From JAGLOK01 sp963675575 (lineage in GTDB: Bacteria; Bacillota; Clostridia; Christensenellales; UMGS416): DNA of 64,000 nucleotides. The stretch's first letter is position 1. Each line of letters begins with the position of its first letter. The notes under the pieces are model-generated. The model saw nothing but the letters and a program-made list of their open reading frames with translations, was not told the DNA's origin and searched no databases. Shown here piece after piece: positions 52,657-60,802 of the stretch. The translations under genes were made by a program, and so were the position numbers. The stretch covers positions 1,054,001-1,118,000 of the forward strand of contig OY776378.1 in NCBI GenBank assembly GCA_963675575.1, given 5' to 3'.

Positions 52657-54561
52657 GTGAAACTCCTGAAGAATGAGAAATCCATTCACATTTTGACTAT
52701 TATTACTGGTGCATATATCGCATATTACGTTTACTGGCGTGCTACGTATACTATAAACACATCAGCACTTGTCTTTTCAATAATACTTTTGATTGCCGAA
52801 ATTCAGGGGGTAATAAACTTCCTGCTTTTTTCCATGATGACTTGGAATTTGAAAAAAGAAAAAACACCCAAGCCGTTAGAGAATGTGACTGTGGATGTAT
52901 TCGTACCCACATACAACGAAGATGTATTCGTGCTTGAGGCAACGCTTGTGGGATGCATAAATATTCGACTACCGCACACTACCTACCTTTTGGATGACGG
53001 AAAAAGGGATGAGGTGCGAAAGCTTGCTCGTGACATGGGCTGCGAATATTTAACAAGAGAGGACAACAAGCACGCCAAGGCCGGAAACATAAACGCCGCC
53101 CTTACTAAAACTTCCGGTGAATTTATAGTGGTGCTTGATGCGGATATGGTGCCACAGCCAGACTATCTTGAAAATACGCTGGGATATTTCAGGGATGAAA
53201 AAGTGGCAATTGTGCAGCTGCCGCAGGAGTTTTATAATCTTGACTCAATGCAGCACCAAAAAGACGGAATGAACTGGCATGAACAGCAACTTTTTTATCA
53301 TGTCATACAGCCTGGCAAAGACAATATAAACGCGGCATTTTGGTGCGGAAGCCCATCGATTGTGCGAAGGAAGGCATTGGAAGATATCGGAGGGGTCGCC
53401 ACTGACAGCATTACAGAGGATTTTTTGACATCCATAAGGCTCAATTCGAAAGGTTGGCGGATAAGATATCATGAGGAAGCTCTGGCGTTTGGCATTGCAC
53501 CGCAGTCGTTTAACGCGTTTTCAGTACAGCGACTAAGATGGGCGCAAGGCTCCATGAAGATACTCAGAAGCCGTGACAACCCTCTTGTAATAAAAGGGCT
53601 TGGGTTAAAACAGAGGCTTTCGCATTTCGCCGCTATATTCACATACTTTGACGCCTATCAAAAGCTTATTTATCTTTTGACTCCGGTTATATTGCTTTTC
53701 ACGGGGATAATGCCCATTAAGGTTACAAGTGGCTTGGATTTTCTTTTCCATTGGCTACCGTATTTCGCTCTAACTATGCTTACAAACACTGTGCTTGGAC
53801 GAGGATATTTCACGTACCTTGAGGTGGAAAAGTTCAACACTCTAAAGATGGTCACGTTTATAAAGGCTTCTTTCTCGCTCGTTTTTGGAAGAAATATAAA
53901 GTTTAAAGTAACACCTAAAACGGTGGAAACAACTATGAAGCAAAAAGATAGGCGAGAGTTGCTGTTTCATATGATTATTTTAGCGCTGATAATAGTATCT
54001 GTTATGTTTGCGGCAGTTAATTCCGTATTTGAGCAGATAAAAGTGGAATACCCCTCTGTTATTGCTTTGGTAATAGCTGTTTTTTGGGCGATTATGAATG
54101 GCTTGATATTATTTCTGTCTCTGTATGATGTGCTCAAACGGGCTTATTTCAGGAATGATTATAGGTTTTCATTGTACCTTAAAGGTAAAATCGTATCGAA
54201 GAATGGCAGAAGGATAAGCTGTGAAGTAGATAATATTTCAAGAGGTGGGTTAAGCCTTGTATACGACGAAACAAGAGTTTTTACCCCCATCAAAGGTGAA
54301 TACATTAAGGTTCATGTTAAGCTTCCGGATGGATTTTTGGAATTGCCGTCTCAGGTGATTTATTCTAAGGCGGGCAGCGATAAAACCAAAAATGTCGGGC
54401 TAAAATTTGAGGAGCTGGACCAAGAGACTGAAAAGAAGCTTTTCAAATTTTTATTTATAAGCGCCCCGCGAGAAATCTATGAGGCAAATACCACATTAAG
54501 GAAAAAAGATGCAAAAAAGAAATCGCACTCGAAACACCCAGCTAAACATTTGAAGGCCTAA
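52657..54561 (+). CDS. Cellulose-synthase-like glycosyltransferase with PilZ domain
   Basis: This 634-residue membrane protein has two N-terminal helices, a family 2 glycosyltransferase domain (VPTYNED, DDG, DAD, SITEDF and QRLRW giving the D-D-D-QxxRW set, residues about 88-300), several C-terminal membrane helices and a PilZ domain (RAYFR followed by VDNISRGG, about 510-600) that should bind cyclic-di-GMP. It resembles BcsA-type synthases. No bcsB, cellulase or other partner is present, so the polymer is unknown. GTG start with GGGAGG 10 bases upstream. A basic Lys-rich tail ends the protein. Confidence 0.88.
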   Translation: MKLLKNEKSIHILTIITGAYIAYYVYWRATYTINTSALVFSIILLIAEIQGVINFLLFSMMTWNLKKEKTPKPLENVTVDVFVPTYNEDVFVLEATLVGCINIRLPHTTYLLDDGKRDEVRKLARDMGCEYLTREDNKHAKAGNINAALTKTSGEFIVVLDADMVPQPDYLENTLGYFRDEKVAIVQLPQEFYNLDSMQHQKDGMNWHEQQLFYHVIQPGKDNINAAFWCGSPSIVRRKALEDIGGVATDSITEDFLTSIRLNSKGWRIRYHEEALAFGIAPQSFNAFSVQRLRWAQGSMKILRSRDNPLVIKGLGLKQRLSHFAAIFTYFDAYQKLIYLLTPVILLFTGIMPIKVTSGLDFLFHWLPYFALTMLTNTVLGRGYFTYLEVEKFNTLKMVTFIKASFSLVFGRNIKFKVTPKTVETTMKQKDRRELLFHMIILALIIVSVMFAAVNSVFEQIKVEYPSVIALVIAVFWAIMNGLILFLSLYDVLKRAYFRNDYRFSLYLKGKIVSKNGRRISCEVDNISRGGLSLVYDETRVFTPIKGEYIKVHVKLPDGFLELPSQVIYSKAGSDKTKNVGLKFEELDQETEKKLFKFLFISAPREIYEANTTLRKKDAKKKSHSKHPAKHLKA

Positions 54562-54592
54562 AATATTAAAAAATTTATCTCCTTTTTAGAAC

Positions 54593-54616
54593 CATGCTGA
54601 GAGAGCATGTTTTTTT
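54593..54616 (+). terminator. Terminator after the glycosyltransferase gene
   Basis: CATGCT (54593-54598) pairs with AGCATG (54604-54609), followed by seven T. Confidence 0.75.
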
Positions 54617-54691
54617 AATAAACATAAGCACAATCATAATTCCCACACAATTAAGAGATATTATCATATTGAAAAGAAAGGTCGTGAAAAT

Positions 54692-54865
54692 ATGTTGTGG
54701 TTAATTTTTATAGCCGGCGCAATTGTTGTTTATTTTCTTGTTAAAGATAAAAAAATAAACATAGCCGGCACAAGTGAAGCAGAAGAAACGCTTAAAAAAA
54801 GATATATCAATGGCGAAATTGATGATGAAACTTATCTTAAAATGAAAGAGAATATTAAAAAATAA
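54692..54865 (+). CDS. Small SHOCT-domain membrane protein
   Basis: This 57-residue protein has one N-terminal membrane helix (LWLIFIAGAIVVYFLV) and a C-terminal SHOCT motif (ETLKKRYINGEIDDETYLKMK). SHOCT units are short oligomerisation-type motifs at protein ends. AAAGG lies about 10 bases before the ATG. The next gene has the same C-terminal motif, 14 bases further on, so the two form a small paralogous pair. Confidence 0.7.
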   Translation: MLWLIFIAGAIVVYFLVKDKKINIAGTSEAEETLKKRYINGEIDDETYLKMKENIKK

Positions 54866-54879
54866 AGGAGATTTAAATT

Positions 54880-55150
54880 ATGTTTTACAGAGGATATAGC
54901 CAGGTTGGCGAATTTTGCGGAAGACTTTTCGGGCGAAGCCCAATGCTTTATCACAGCCCATGGGTAAATGGTACTTGGAATATTGGGTGTGATATTGGCT
55001 GTGGTCATAACTGTTGTGATTGTTAAAAGCTTGAGCAAAAACAAGAACAAAGAATCGGACGAACTTCTGGATCTTTTAAAGTCCAGATATGTTTCCGGCG
55101 AGATTAACGAAGAAGAATACTTACAGAAGAAGAAAGTTCTTAAAAAGTAA
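54880..55150 (+). CDS. Second SHOCT-domain membrane protein, apparently frameshifted
   Basis: AAGGAG precedes an ATG at 54880 that encodes MFYRGYSQVGEFCGRLFGRS and runs to a stop at 55026. A second frame, open from ATG 54968 without a ribosome binding site, encodes a membrane helix (LGILGVILAVVITVVIVKSL) and a SHOCT tail (DLLKSRYVSGEINEEEYLQ). Removing one A from AAA at about 54964-54966 joins them into a protein of about 89 residues with the usual order for this family. It is either a mutated gene, a base-call error, or two overlapping genes. Confidence 0.6.
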
Positions 55151-55156
55151 GATACG

Positions 55157-55183
55157 ATGGGCTGCTCAGCGGCCCATTTTTTT
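55157..55183 (+). terminator. Terminator after the SHOCT genes
   Basis: ATGGGC (55157-55162) pairs with GCCCAT (55172-55177), with further weaker pairs inside, followed by seven T. Confidence 0.75.
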
Positions 55184-55230
55184 CGTGATAGACTGCGTTT
55201 TCAATGATATAATGATTTTGAGGCAATAAA

Positions 55231-55926
55231 ATGGAATATAAAATTTTGGTTATTGAAGATGAGCCGCAAATCAGGGAAGTGGTTGGCAAATATCTTGAAA
55301 AAGCGGGCTATATTGCTGTTTTGAAAGAAAATGGCATAGATGGGCTTGCGGCGTTTGGCGAGGTCAAGCCTCACATTGTGATATTGGATGTCATGATGCC
55401 CGGGATAAGCGGATTTGACGTACTGAAGGAACTTAGACTGATTTCGCAAGTACCGGTGATCATGCTTACCGCTAAGCAAAAAGAAGAGGACAGAATAAGC
55501 GGGTTTAACCTTGGCGCGGACGACTATGTGCCTAAGCCATTCAGCCCAAATGAATTAGTAAAACGAGTGGAAGCCGTTTTGCGCAGGGTTTATGCGCCTC
55601 ATAGGGCAACACATCTAATTGTCTGCGGGGACTTTTCGTTGGATACGGCGAAACATAAGCTATATAAAAACAACAGAGAAATAGAAATTACCAGCAGCGA
55701 ATATAATCTTCTTGAGGTGTTCTTTTCGAATGAAGGGGTAATACTATCCAGAGCGCACCTTATAGAAAAAGCTTTCGGATATGATTACGACGGCTTCGAT
55801 AGAAATATTGATACTTATATAAAAAACATCAGACAAAAAATAGAGCGCGACAGCAAAAATCCATTGTATTTGAGGACTAAATACGGCGCGGGATATATAT
55901 TTGAAGGAGAAAGCCATGACAATTAG
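55231..55926 (+). CDS. OmpR-family response regulator
   Basis: This 231-residue protein has a receiver domain with acidic pocket (VIEDEP), phospho-acceptor Asp53 (ILDVMMPG), a Thr/Lys switch (MLTAK and PKPFS), and an OmpR-type winged helix (ITSSEYNLLEVFFSNEG, DRNIDTYIKNIRQKI). GAGG precedes the ATG by 8 bases. It overlaps the sensor kinase gene by 11 bases, so the two are translationally coupled. Targets are not readable. Confidence 0.93.
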   Translation: MEYKILVIEDEPQIREVVGKYLEKAGYIAVLKENGIDGLAAFGEVKPHIVILDVMMPGISGFDVLKELRLISQVPVIMLTAKQKEEDRISGFNLGADDYVPKPFSPNELVKRVEAVLRRVYAPHRATHLIVCGDFSLDTAKHKLYKNNREIEITSSEYNLLEVFFSNEGVILSRAHLIEKAFGYDYDGFDRNIDTYIKNIRQKIERDSKNPLYLRTKYGAGYIFEGESHDN

Positions 55927-57256
55927 AAAACAGCTAACGTTAATAATCAGCTCAATTATGCTTATGGCTGTTCTTGTATATTCCTTAATGTCTACAGCTT
56001 ATGTTAAGAACTATTTCAGCGGATATGTGGAGAGCGAATACGAGCAAACGGTGGAACGGATAAAAGAACAGGCGGTAAAAGCAATAAAAGGAGGAGATTC
56101 GGAAGTAGCACAGTCTGAGGAAACAATGTCGGTTTATCTAAGCAACCTGATTGAACAGATAAGCGTTCTGGACGAGGAAGGCAATGTGGTCTTAGTAGTC
56201 AGGGATGCAATGCCAATGATGAGGAATCAAATGATGGGTAGGCAGGGCTCGGAAACCGATTATCTGGACATTGAAGAAAATGGGCAGAAGATGGGAACTC
56301 TCGTGATTGAAAGGTCAAGTAAAATAAGAGATTCTGAAACTGTTTTGCTTTTCAGAAGAGCGCAAATTTCTGGAGCTGTTGTTTCTGGGCTGGTTGCTTT
56401 GGCGGTGTCTATACTTGTAATAATCATTACCGGATCTAAGATGACCAAAGACCTAAGACGGACTGCGGAAGCGGCCGGGATGGCAGATAGTGATTCGTTA
56501 AATAGCCTTGAGCCTTCAAAGATATTGGAGATACGCGCGATTCAGCAGAGCCTTGAAAGCTTGTCGGCGAAGTTGAAACTTCAAAAGAGAACAAGAAAAG
56601 AAAAAGTGGATCAGATTTCCCATGAAGTTAGAACCCCGCTGACTATTCTTAAAACAAATTGCGAAGGCGCGCGGGATAGAATCATTGAAATGGATGATAG
56701 TCGTTTGGAAAGCTGCCTTGCGGAAATCGACCATCTCTCTCTTTTGCTTGAGAATATTAGCGATGTTGTGGAATATGAAAGCGCAGACGTGAAAATAGAT
56801 AGGCAAGAGCTGGATATTGCTGAGCATATAAAGCTCATCAATAAAGGATTTGTACTTCAATATGAAAAAAAGGGCATATCGCTTTCATGTGAAGGAGAAA
56901 AACACCTATTGGCTATAACAGACAAAGCGCTTTTATCTCAGGCTGTTTATAATCTAATTTCAAACGCCTATAAATTTACTCCCAAAGGAGGGAAAGTCGT
57001 GGTGTCGGTGTTTGATTCGGGAGATTCAGTTTTAATCAGCGTGTGTGACAACGGACCGGGAGTACCTGACAAGGACAAAAAGCGCATATTTGAAGCTTAT
57101 CAGCGTGGCTCGGGGATAGGCAGTGAACCGGGAGAGGGATTAGGTCTGTTTATCGCAAAAAAGAACGTGGAAGCTTTAGATGGCGCAATCAGTTTGAAAG
57201 ACAGTCCGCTTGGGGGAACGTGTTTTGAGATTGAGATACCTAAGGGTAGGAAATAG
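55916..57256 (+). CDS. Sensor histidine kinase
   Basis: The protein of about 446 residues has two membrane helices (about residues 8-28 and 143-165) around an extracellular sensor domain of about 115 residues, a short HAMP-like linker, the dimerisation helix with phospho-acceptor His236 (DQISHEVRTPLT), and an ATPase domain with an N box (NLISNAYKFTP) and G boxes (DNGPGVPD, GEGLGLFIAK). The ATG at 55916 with AAGGAG is preferred over the ATG at 55901. It pairs with the regulator encoded just upstream. The extracellular part is Met-rich near residues 100-108, which may hint at metal or redox sensing, but this is weak. Confidence 0.9.
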   Translation: MTIRKQLTLIISSIMLMAVLVYSLMSTAYVKNYFSGYVESEYEQTVERIKEQAVKAIKGGDSEVAQSEETMSVYLSNLIEQISVLDEEGNVVLVVRDAMPMMRNQMMGRQGSETDYLDIEENGQKMGTLVIERSSKIRDSETVLLFRRAQISGAVVSGLVALAVSILVIIITGSKMTKDLRRTAEAAGMADSDSLNSLEPSKILEIRAIQQSLESLSAKLKLQKRTRKEKVDQISHEVRTPLTILKTNCEGARDRIIEMDDSRLESCLAEIDHLSLLLENISDVVEYESADVKIDRQELDIAEHIKLINKGFVLQYEKKGISLSCEGEKHLLAITDKALLSQAVYNLISNAYKFTPKGGKVVVSVFDSGDSVLISVCDNGPGVPDKDKKRIFEAYQRGSGIGSEPGEGLGLFIAKKNVEALDGAISLKDSPLGGTCFEIEIPKGRK

Positions 57257-57642
57257 TTTGTGAAGTAAAAGCGGATATTGATTTAATTTTTAAAAAACTC
57301 GGCGATTGTCGAGTTTTTTGATGTCTGCTCAGCCCTGTGTTTCGCTTTGATTGAACTAAAGGGAAAGGCGGAGCAAAAAATCCGTCGCTTTTATAGTTTC
57401 TTGCGAAACTATTGTCGCGCTGCGCGTTTGCAAGCAAACGCTTGGGCTGCGAAATACCCTAGTATTTCTTGCCAAAACAAAAAGCCCGCATAAGGCGGAC
57501 TTTATATTTTGGTGAGCAAAATAATTTTTAGTCCGAAAACATAAAACTGCTAACAAAAACTCTTAAACATACTAATAAAGCCTTATTGAAGGGATTTCTC
57601 GAGTGCCACCGAGAATTTAAATATTCAATAAGGAGTAAAAAA
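57257..57642 (+). other. Structured intergenic region at the left side of the mobile element
   Basis: After the kinase terminator, four stem-loops stand in a row: ATAGTTTC/GAAACTAT (57393-57412), GCGTTTGC/GCAAACGC (57424-57441), GAAATAC/GTATTTC (57451-57468) and AAAGCCCGC/GCGGACTTT (57481-57503, one mismatch). A nested hairpin follows (outer CCTTATTGAA 57581-57590 with TTCAATAAGG 57624-57633; inner TTCTCG/CGAGAA), whose outer arm covers part of the parA ribosome binding site. The region may be an origin, centromere or regulatory leader of the element, and the chromosome-element junction probably lies here. Confidence 0.55.
57292..57319 (+). terminator. Terminator after the histidine kinase gene
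   Basis: AAAAAACTCG (57292-57301) pairs with CGAGTTTTTT (57310-57319) around an 8-base loop. Confidence 0.8.
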
Positions 57643-58437
57643 ATGAGAAAAACAGAAATTATTGCAGTAGTAAACCAAAAAGGTGGAGTAGGAAAAACAT
57701 CAGCGACAGTGAATCTAGCAACCAGCCTTGCACGACAGGGCAAAAAAGTTTTGATATGTGATTTGGACGCCCAGGCTAATAGTACCATGTGTATGGGATT
57801 TCAGAACCCAGACGAATTACCAATTACAATTGCAAATATCTTTACAGAATACATTGAAGATAAAATCACATTAACAAAAGACCAATATCTATTACACTCA
57901 GAAGGATGCGATATCATACCTTCTTCTATTGAGCTTGCAGGTATAGAGCCATCACTTGTAAATGCATTAAGTCGAGAGAGAATATTAAAATCATTTCTAT
58001 CTAATATCCAAGAAGATTATCAGTATATTATTTTGGATTGTGGTCCTTCTTTAGGTATGATTACTTTAAATGCGCTAGTTGCCGCAACAAGCGTACTCAT
58101 TCCGGTTCAGGCTCATTATCTGAGTGCAAAAGGACTTGAGATGCTAATCAGTACGATAGCAAGAATCAAAAAGCATATCAATCCGGAGCTTTCATTTAAA
58201 GGCATACTAATTACAATGTACAATGGCAGGCTTAAATTCAGTAAAGCTATTCTTGAAAGTTTAGAGAATGCATATGGAAATCATATTAAAATCTTTAATA
58301 GCAAAATTCCTCAATCAGTCAGAGCAGTAGAACATACTGCAACAGGTAAAAGCATTTTCATGCATGATTCAAAATGCAAAGTGTCACTTGCATATGAAGC
58401 TTTTGCAAAGGAGGTACTTGCAGATGAGTCAATTTAA
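57643..58437 (+). CDS. parA: ParA-family partition ATPase
   Basis: This protein of about 264 residues has the deviant Walker A motif KGGVGKTS (about residues 12-19), the DLDAQANST switch and the IILDCGPSLG Walker B region. It is a Soj/ParA-type partition ATPase, as found at one end of clostridial conjugative elements. AAGGAG is 7 bases before the ATG at 57643; the frame is open upstream into a hairpin region and that extension is not credible. Its stop overlaps the parB start. Confidence 0.92.
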   Translation: MRKTEIIAVVNQKGGVGKTSATVNLATSLARQGKKVLICDLDAQANSTMCMGFQNPDELPITIANIFTEYIEDKITLTKDQYLLHSEGCDIIPSSIELAGIEPSLVNALSRERILKSFLSNIQEDYQYIILDCGPSLGMITLNALVAATSVLIPVQAHYLSAKGLEMLISTIARIKKHINPELSFKGILITMYNGRLKFSKAILESLENAYGNHIKIFNSKIPQSVRAVEHTATGKSIFMHDSKCKVSLAYEAFAKEVLADESI

Positions 58438-59395
58438 GCCTGGACTAAAATCCTTTGAAGATATGTTTAAATCAAGTGAAGAGCGAGAAAATGATAATAA
58501 GATGAAAATCACTAATGAGCCGACAAGTCTTCCGATTTCAAAACTCAAGCCATTTGATAAACATCCGTTCAAAAAATACAATAATGAGAAGATGCAGAGT
58601 TTAGCAGAGAGCATAAAAGAGCAAGGAGTGATAGTTCCAATATTAGTAAGGCCATATAAGCATGATAAACATGAATTTGAAATCATAGCAGGTCATAACA
58701 GAGTACAAGGTGCAAGAATAGCGGGACTTGATGAAATACCTTGTAATGTAAGAGAGCTTGATGATGAAACCGCAGTAATTTTAATGGTGGACTCAAATCT
58801 TCAGCAGCGTGAAGGTATATTGCCGAGCGAGAAAGCATTAGCCTATAAATACAAGTTGGAAGCAATTAAGGCACAAGGAAAACGTTCAGACCTAACTTCC
58901 ACGCAACTTGCGTGGAAGTCTGAAACTGCTGATAAAATTGGCGATACCAGGAATGAAAGTGGTGATACTGTTAGAAGATATATTCGACTTACTAATCTTA
59001 CGCCAAATTTATTAGACGTTGTTGATGAAAAGAAACTCGCGTTTATTCCAGCAGTAGAGCTTTCGTACCTAAAGAAACAGGAGCAAGATAATCTATTTGA
59101 CATCCTTACTCGTGAAGAAAACTTTAGTGTTCCTCTTAAACAAGCATCCATGCTAAAGGGTATAAGCCAAAATGGTGAACTTACTTATGAGAAGATAGAT
59201 AAGATTATTACTCAGAAGATTCAACAGCCCTCAAAGATTATTAAGTTGTCATATAAGAAGATTAAGGATTACTTCTCTACTAATGCTTCGCCGAAGGAAG
59301 TTGAGGATATTGTTATGAAAGCTTTAAAGGCTTGGTTCGAGAATGAAAAGATGCTAAGTGAAGATATTAGTGAAGAATTAGAATTAGAACATTAA
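58424..59395 (+). CDS. parB: ParB/RepB-like nucleoprotein
   Basis: The protein of about 323 residues has the ParB N-terminal nuclease-like fold (PISKLKPFDKHPFKKY, SIKEQGVIVPILVRP, EIIAGHNRVQGARIAG, around residues 30-110) and a helix-turn-helix region after that. The ATG at 58424 follows AAAGGAGG and overlaps parA by 14 bases. A 25-bp DNA palindrome at 58895-58919 lies inside the gene, encoding the linker around LTSTQLAWKSE between the N-terminal domain and the DNA-binding domain. Similar ParB proteins are part of Tn1549-like conjugative elements. Confidence 0.9.
   Translation: MSQFKPGLKSFEDMFKSSEERENDNKMKITNEPTSLPISKLKPFDKHPFKKYNNEKMQSLAESIKEQGVIVPILVRPYKHDKHEFEIIAGHNRVQGARIAGLDEIPCNVRELDDETAVILMVDSNLQQREGILPSEKALAYKYKLEAIKAQGKRSDLTSTQLAWKSETADKIGDTRNESGDTVRRYIRLTNLTPNLLDVVDEKKLAFIPAVELSYLKKQEQDNLFDILTREENFSVPLKQASMLKGISQNGELTYEKIDKIITQKIQQPSKIIKLSYKKIKDYFSTNASPKEVEDIVMKALKAWFENEKMLSEDISEELELEH
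58895..58919. repeat. 25-bp perfect palindrome inside parB
   Basis: ACTTCCACGCAA (58895-58906) and TTGCGTGGAAGT (58908-58919) are exact inverted arms around a single C. Flanking TTCAGA and TCTGAA extend the symmetry after a 5-base asymmetry. It is too long to arise easily by chance in coding sequence and may be a binding site for ParB or another element protein, or a palindromic insertion kept in frame. Confidence 0.8.
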
Positions 59396-59416
59396 CTTAA
59401 TTCAAAAATTATTTAT

Positions 59417-59449
59417 TACACCTATATTGAACTTTTCAATATAGGTGTA
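59417..59449. repeat. 15-bp perfect inverted repeat between parB and the AbrB gene
   Basis: TACACCTATATTGAA (59417-59431) and TTCAATATAGGTGTA (59435-59449) are exact arms with a 3-base loop. There is no T tract after the stem, so it could be an operator or RNA stabiliser as much as a terminator. Confidence 0.75.
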
Positions 59450-59485
59450 TAACATATATAAGTTAAGATGTGTTAGGAGAAAAAG

Positions 59486-59758
59486 ATGAAAGCAACAGGA
59501 ATAGCGAGAAGAGTAGACATTTTGGGACGTGTGGTGATTCCGAAGGAATTAAGACGTACATTAGGTATAGAAAGCAATGATCCATTGGAAATGTATGTTG
59601 AGGGTGATCTTATTTTCCTTACAAAGTATAAGCCTGCATGTATATTTTGTGATAGTACAGAAGAAGTTAAGAACTATAGAGATAAGTTAATTTGCACAGA
59701 ATGCTTAGCTGCATTGAAAGAAATGAAACAATATGAAATTAGTGAATTAAAAATATAG
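59486..59758 (+). CDS. AbrB/SpoVT-type regulator with C-terminal zinc-binding tail
   Basis: This 90-residue protein begins with an AbrB swapped-hairpin DNA-binding domain (ATGIARRVDILGRVVIPKELRRTLGI). The second half has CIFCDSTEEV and CTEC, a C-x2-C and C-x2-C pair that should bind zinc. This type is common in clostridial conjugative elements and probably regulates their transfer or maintenance genes. A GGAGAAA box lies 6 bases before the ATG. It follows parB by 90 bases and a perfect inverted repeat. Confidence 0.85.
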   Translation: MKATGIARRVDILGRVVIPKELRRTLGIESNDPLEMYVEGDLIFLTKYKPACIFCDSTEEVKNYRDKLICTECLAALKEMKQYEISELKI

Positions 59759-59866
59759 TTAAAACAAATTCATATAATAATCAAAAGAAGCAACAGAATT
59801 GACTTTTTTATACTCAGAATCTTTTTTTAAGGCAACCTTTTTCATACAAATTCAATCGGTAGTTGA

Positions 59867-60720
59867 CACGAATTCACCTGCTATGAGGAAGTACGAGGCG
59901 CACTACTAACGTTCGTTCGAGGAGGGGACAAGTTCGCTGTTATCATGACGTATAATCCGCCGATGTTGGTAAAGTCGTGGATGAACTACAAGGCGGCAAT
60001 GCCCAAAGACACTCGGATGGTGCATCACTCGACGTATCTTGATATTCTTCGTCATCCAGACGGAAATAGCTGGCTGGGTGAAGCGTTTGTTGGCGAGGCT
60101 ACGCATCGAAAAAAGGTAGCGGAGCAGTCGTATCAGCATGAGTAATTGGGCGAGGCTGTCGGCACCGGTGGGAAAAACTTTACAAACGTCGTACATAGCG
60201 AAGTGACCGACTCCGAAATCGCCGCATTTGACACGCTACGCTTTGTCATCGACTGGGGCTATGCGGTGGATCCTTTCTGCTTTGTAGTAATAGCTTATGA
60301 TAAAACGCGCCGACGCATTGTGATTTTTGACGAAATATTCGCTGTTGGCATGTCAAACCGAGATGCTGCAAGTCACATAAAGGACATCTACTCAAAAGCG
60401 CGCATCACCGCCGACTCCGCTGAACCCAAATCCATTGACGAGCTATCATCACAGGTCTATCAGTACGCGGAACAAAAAAAGGCGCAGGGTCAATAAACTA
60501 TGGCATCAAATGGCTCGCCGCGCTGGAGAAAGTGGTCATCGATCCCGTTCGGTGTCCCGCCACCGCTCGCGAATTCACGTCGTATGAATATACCTCCGAT
60601 GGGTATGGGGGATTTAAATCGCGCCTACCGGATAAGGATAATCATTCGATTGATGCAGTGCGGTATGCATTAGAAAGAGATATGCGGTCAGGTAAGAGTG
60701 GGTTTTTGCGGGTTAAATAA
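59867..60720 (+). pseudogene. Decayed phage terminase large subunit (PBSX-like), 3' part
   Basis: Conceptual translation reads EFTCYEEVRGALLTFVRGGDKF then MTYNPP, YQHE-stop-LGEAVGTGG, VIDWGYAVDPF and later SINYGIKWLAALEKVVIDP through SFLRVK-like end (SGFLRVK). This is the C-terminal half of a PBSX-type terminase large subunit. A TAA at 60143-60145 replaces the Tyr codon expected in HEYLGEA, and a one-base deletion near 60487-60495 shifts the frame. The N-terminal ATPase half is missing; the remnant starts abruptly at about 59867. It is visibly richer in G and C than the genes on either side, marking it as foreign. Confidence 0.85.
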
Positions 60721-60746
60721 AAATACATTAAATTGTGTTTTTATGT

Positions 60747-60752
60747 TATAAT
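60747..60752 (+). promoter_or_regulatory. Candidate -10 box for the three-gene cassette
   Basis: TATAAT lies about 50 bases before the first cassette ATG; the -35 is weak. The 82-base gap after the terminase remnant is AT-rich. Confidence 0.4.
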
Positions 60753-60802
60753 TTACTAAAGTTAATGGATTTTATCAATTGTATTTTTAAAAGGAGACAA
60801 TT

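Noticed and set aside
54880..55026. 48-codon Cys-rich peptide as an independent gene
   Set aside because: Its Cys-rich end (GCGHNCCDC) arises only where the neighbouring SHOCT protein's helix is read in another frame, so it looks like a frameshift product.
57393..57503. Stem-loop cluster considered as tRNA genes or an attachment site in a tRNA
   Set aside because: The hairpins do not form a cloverleaf and there is no anticodon or CCA arm pattern.
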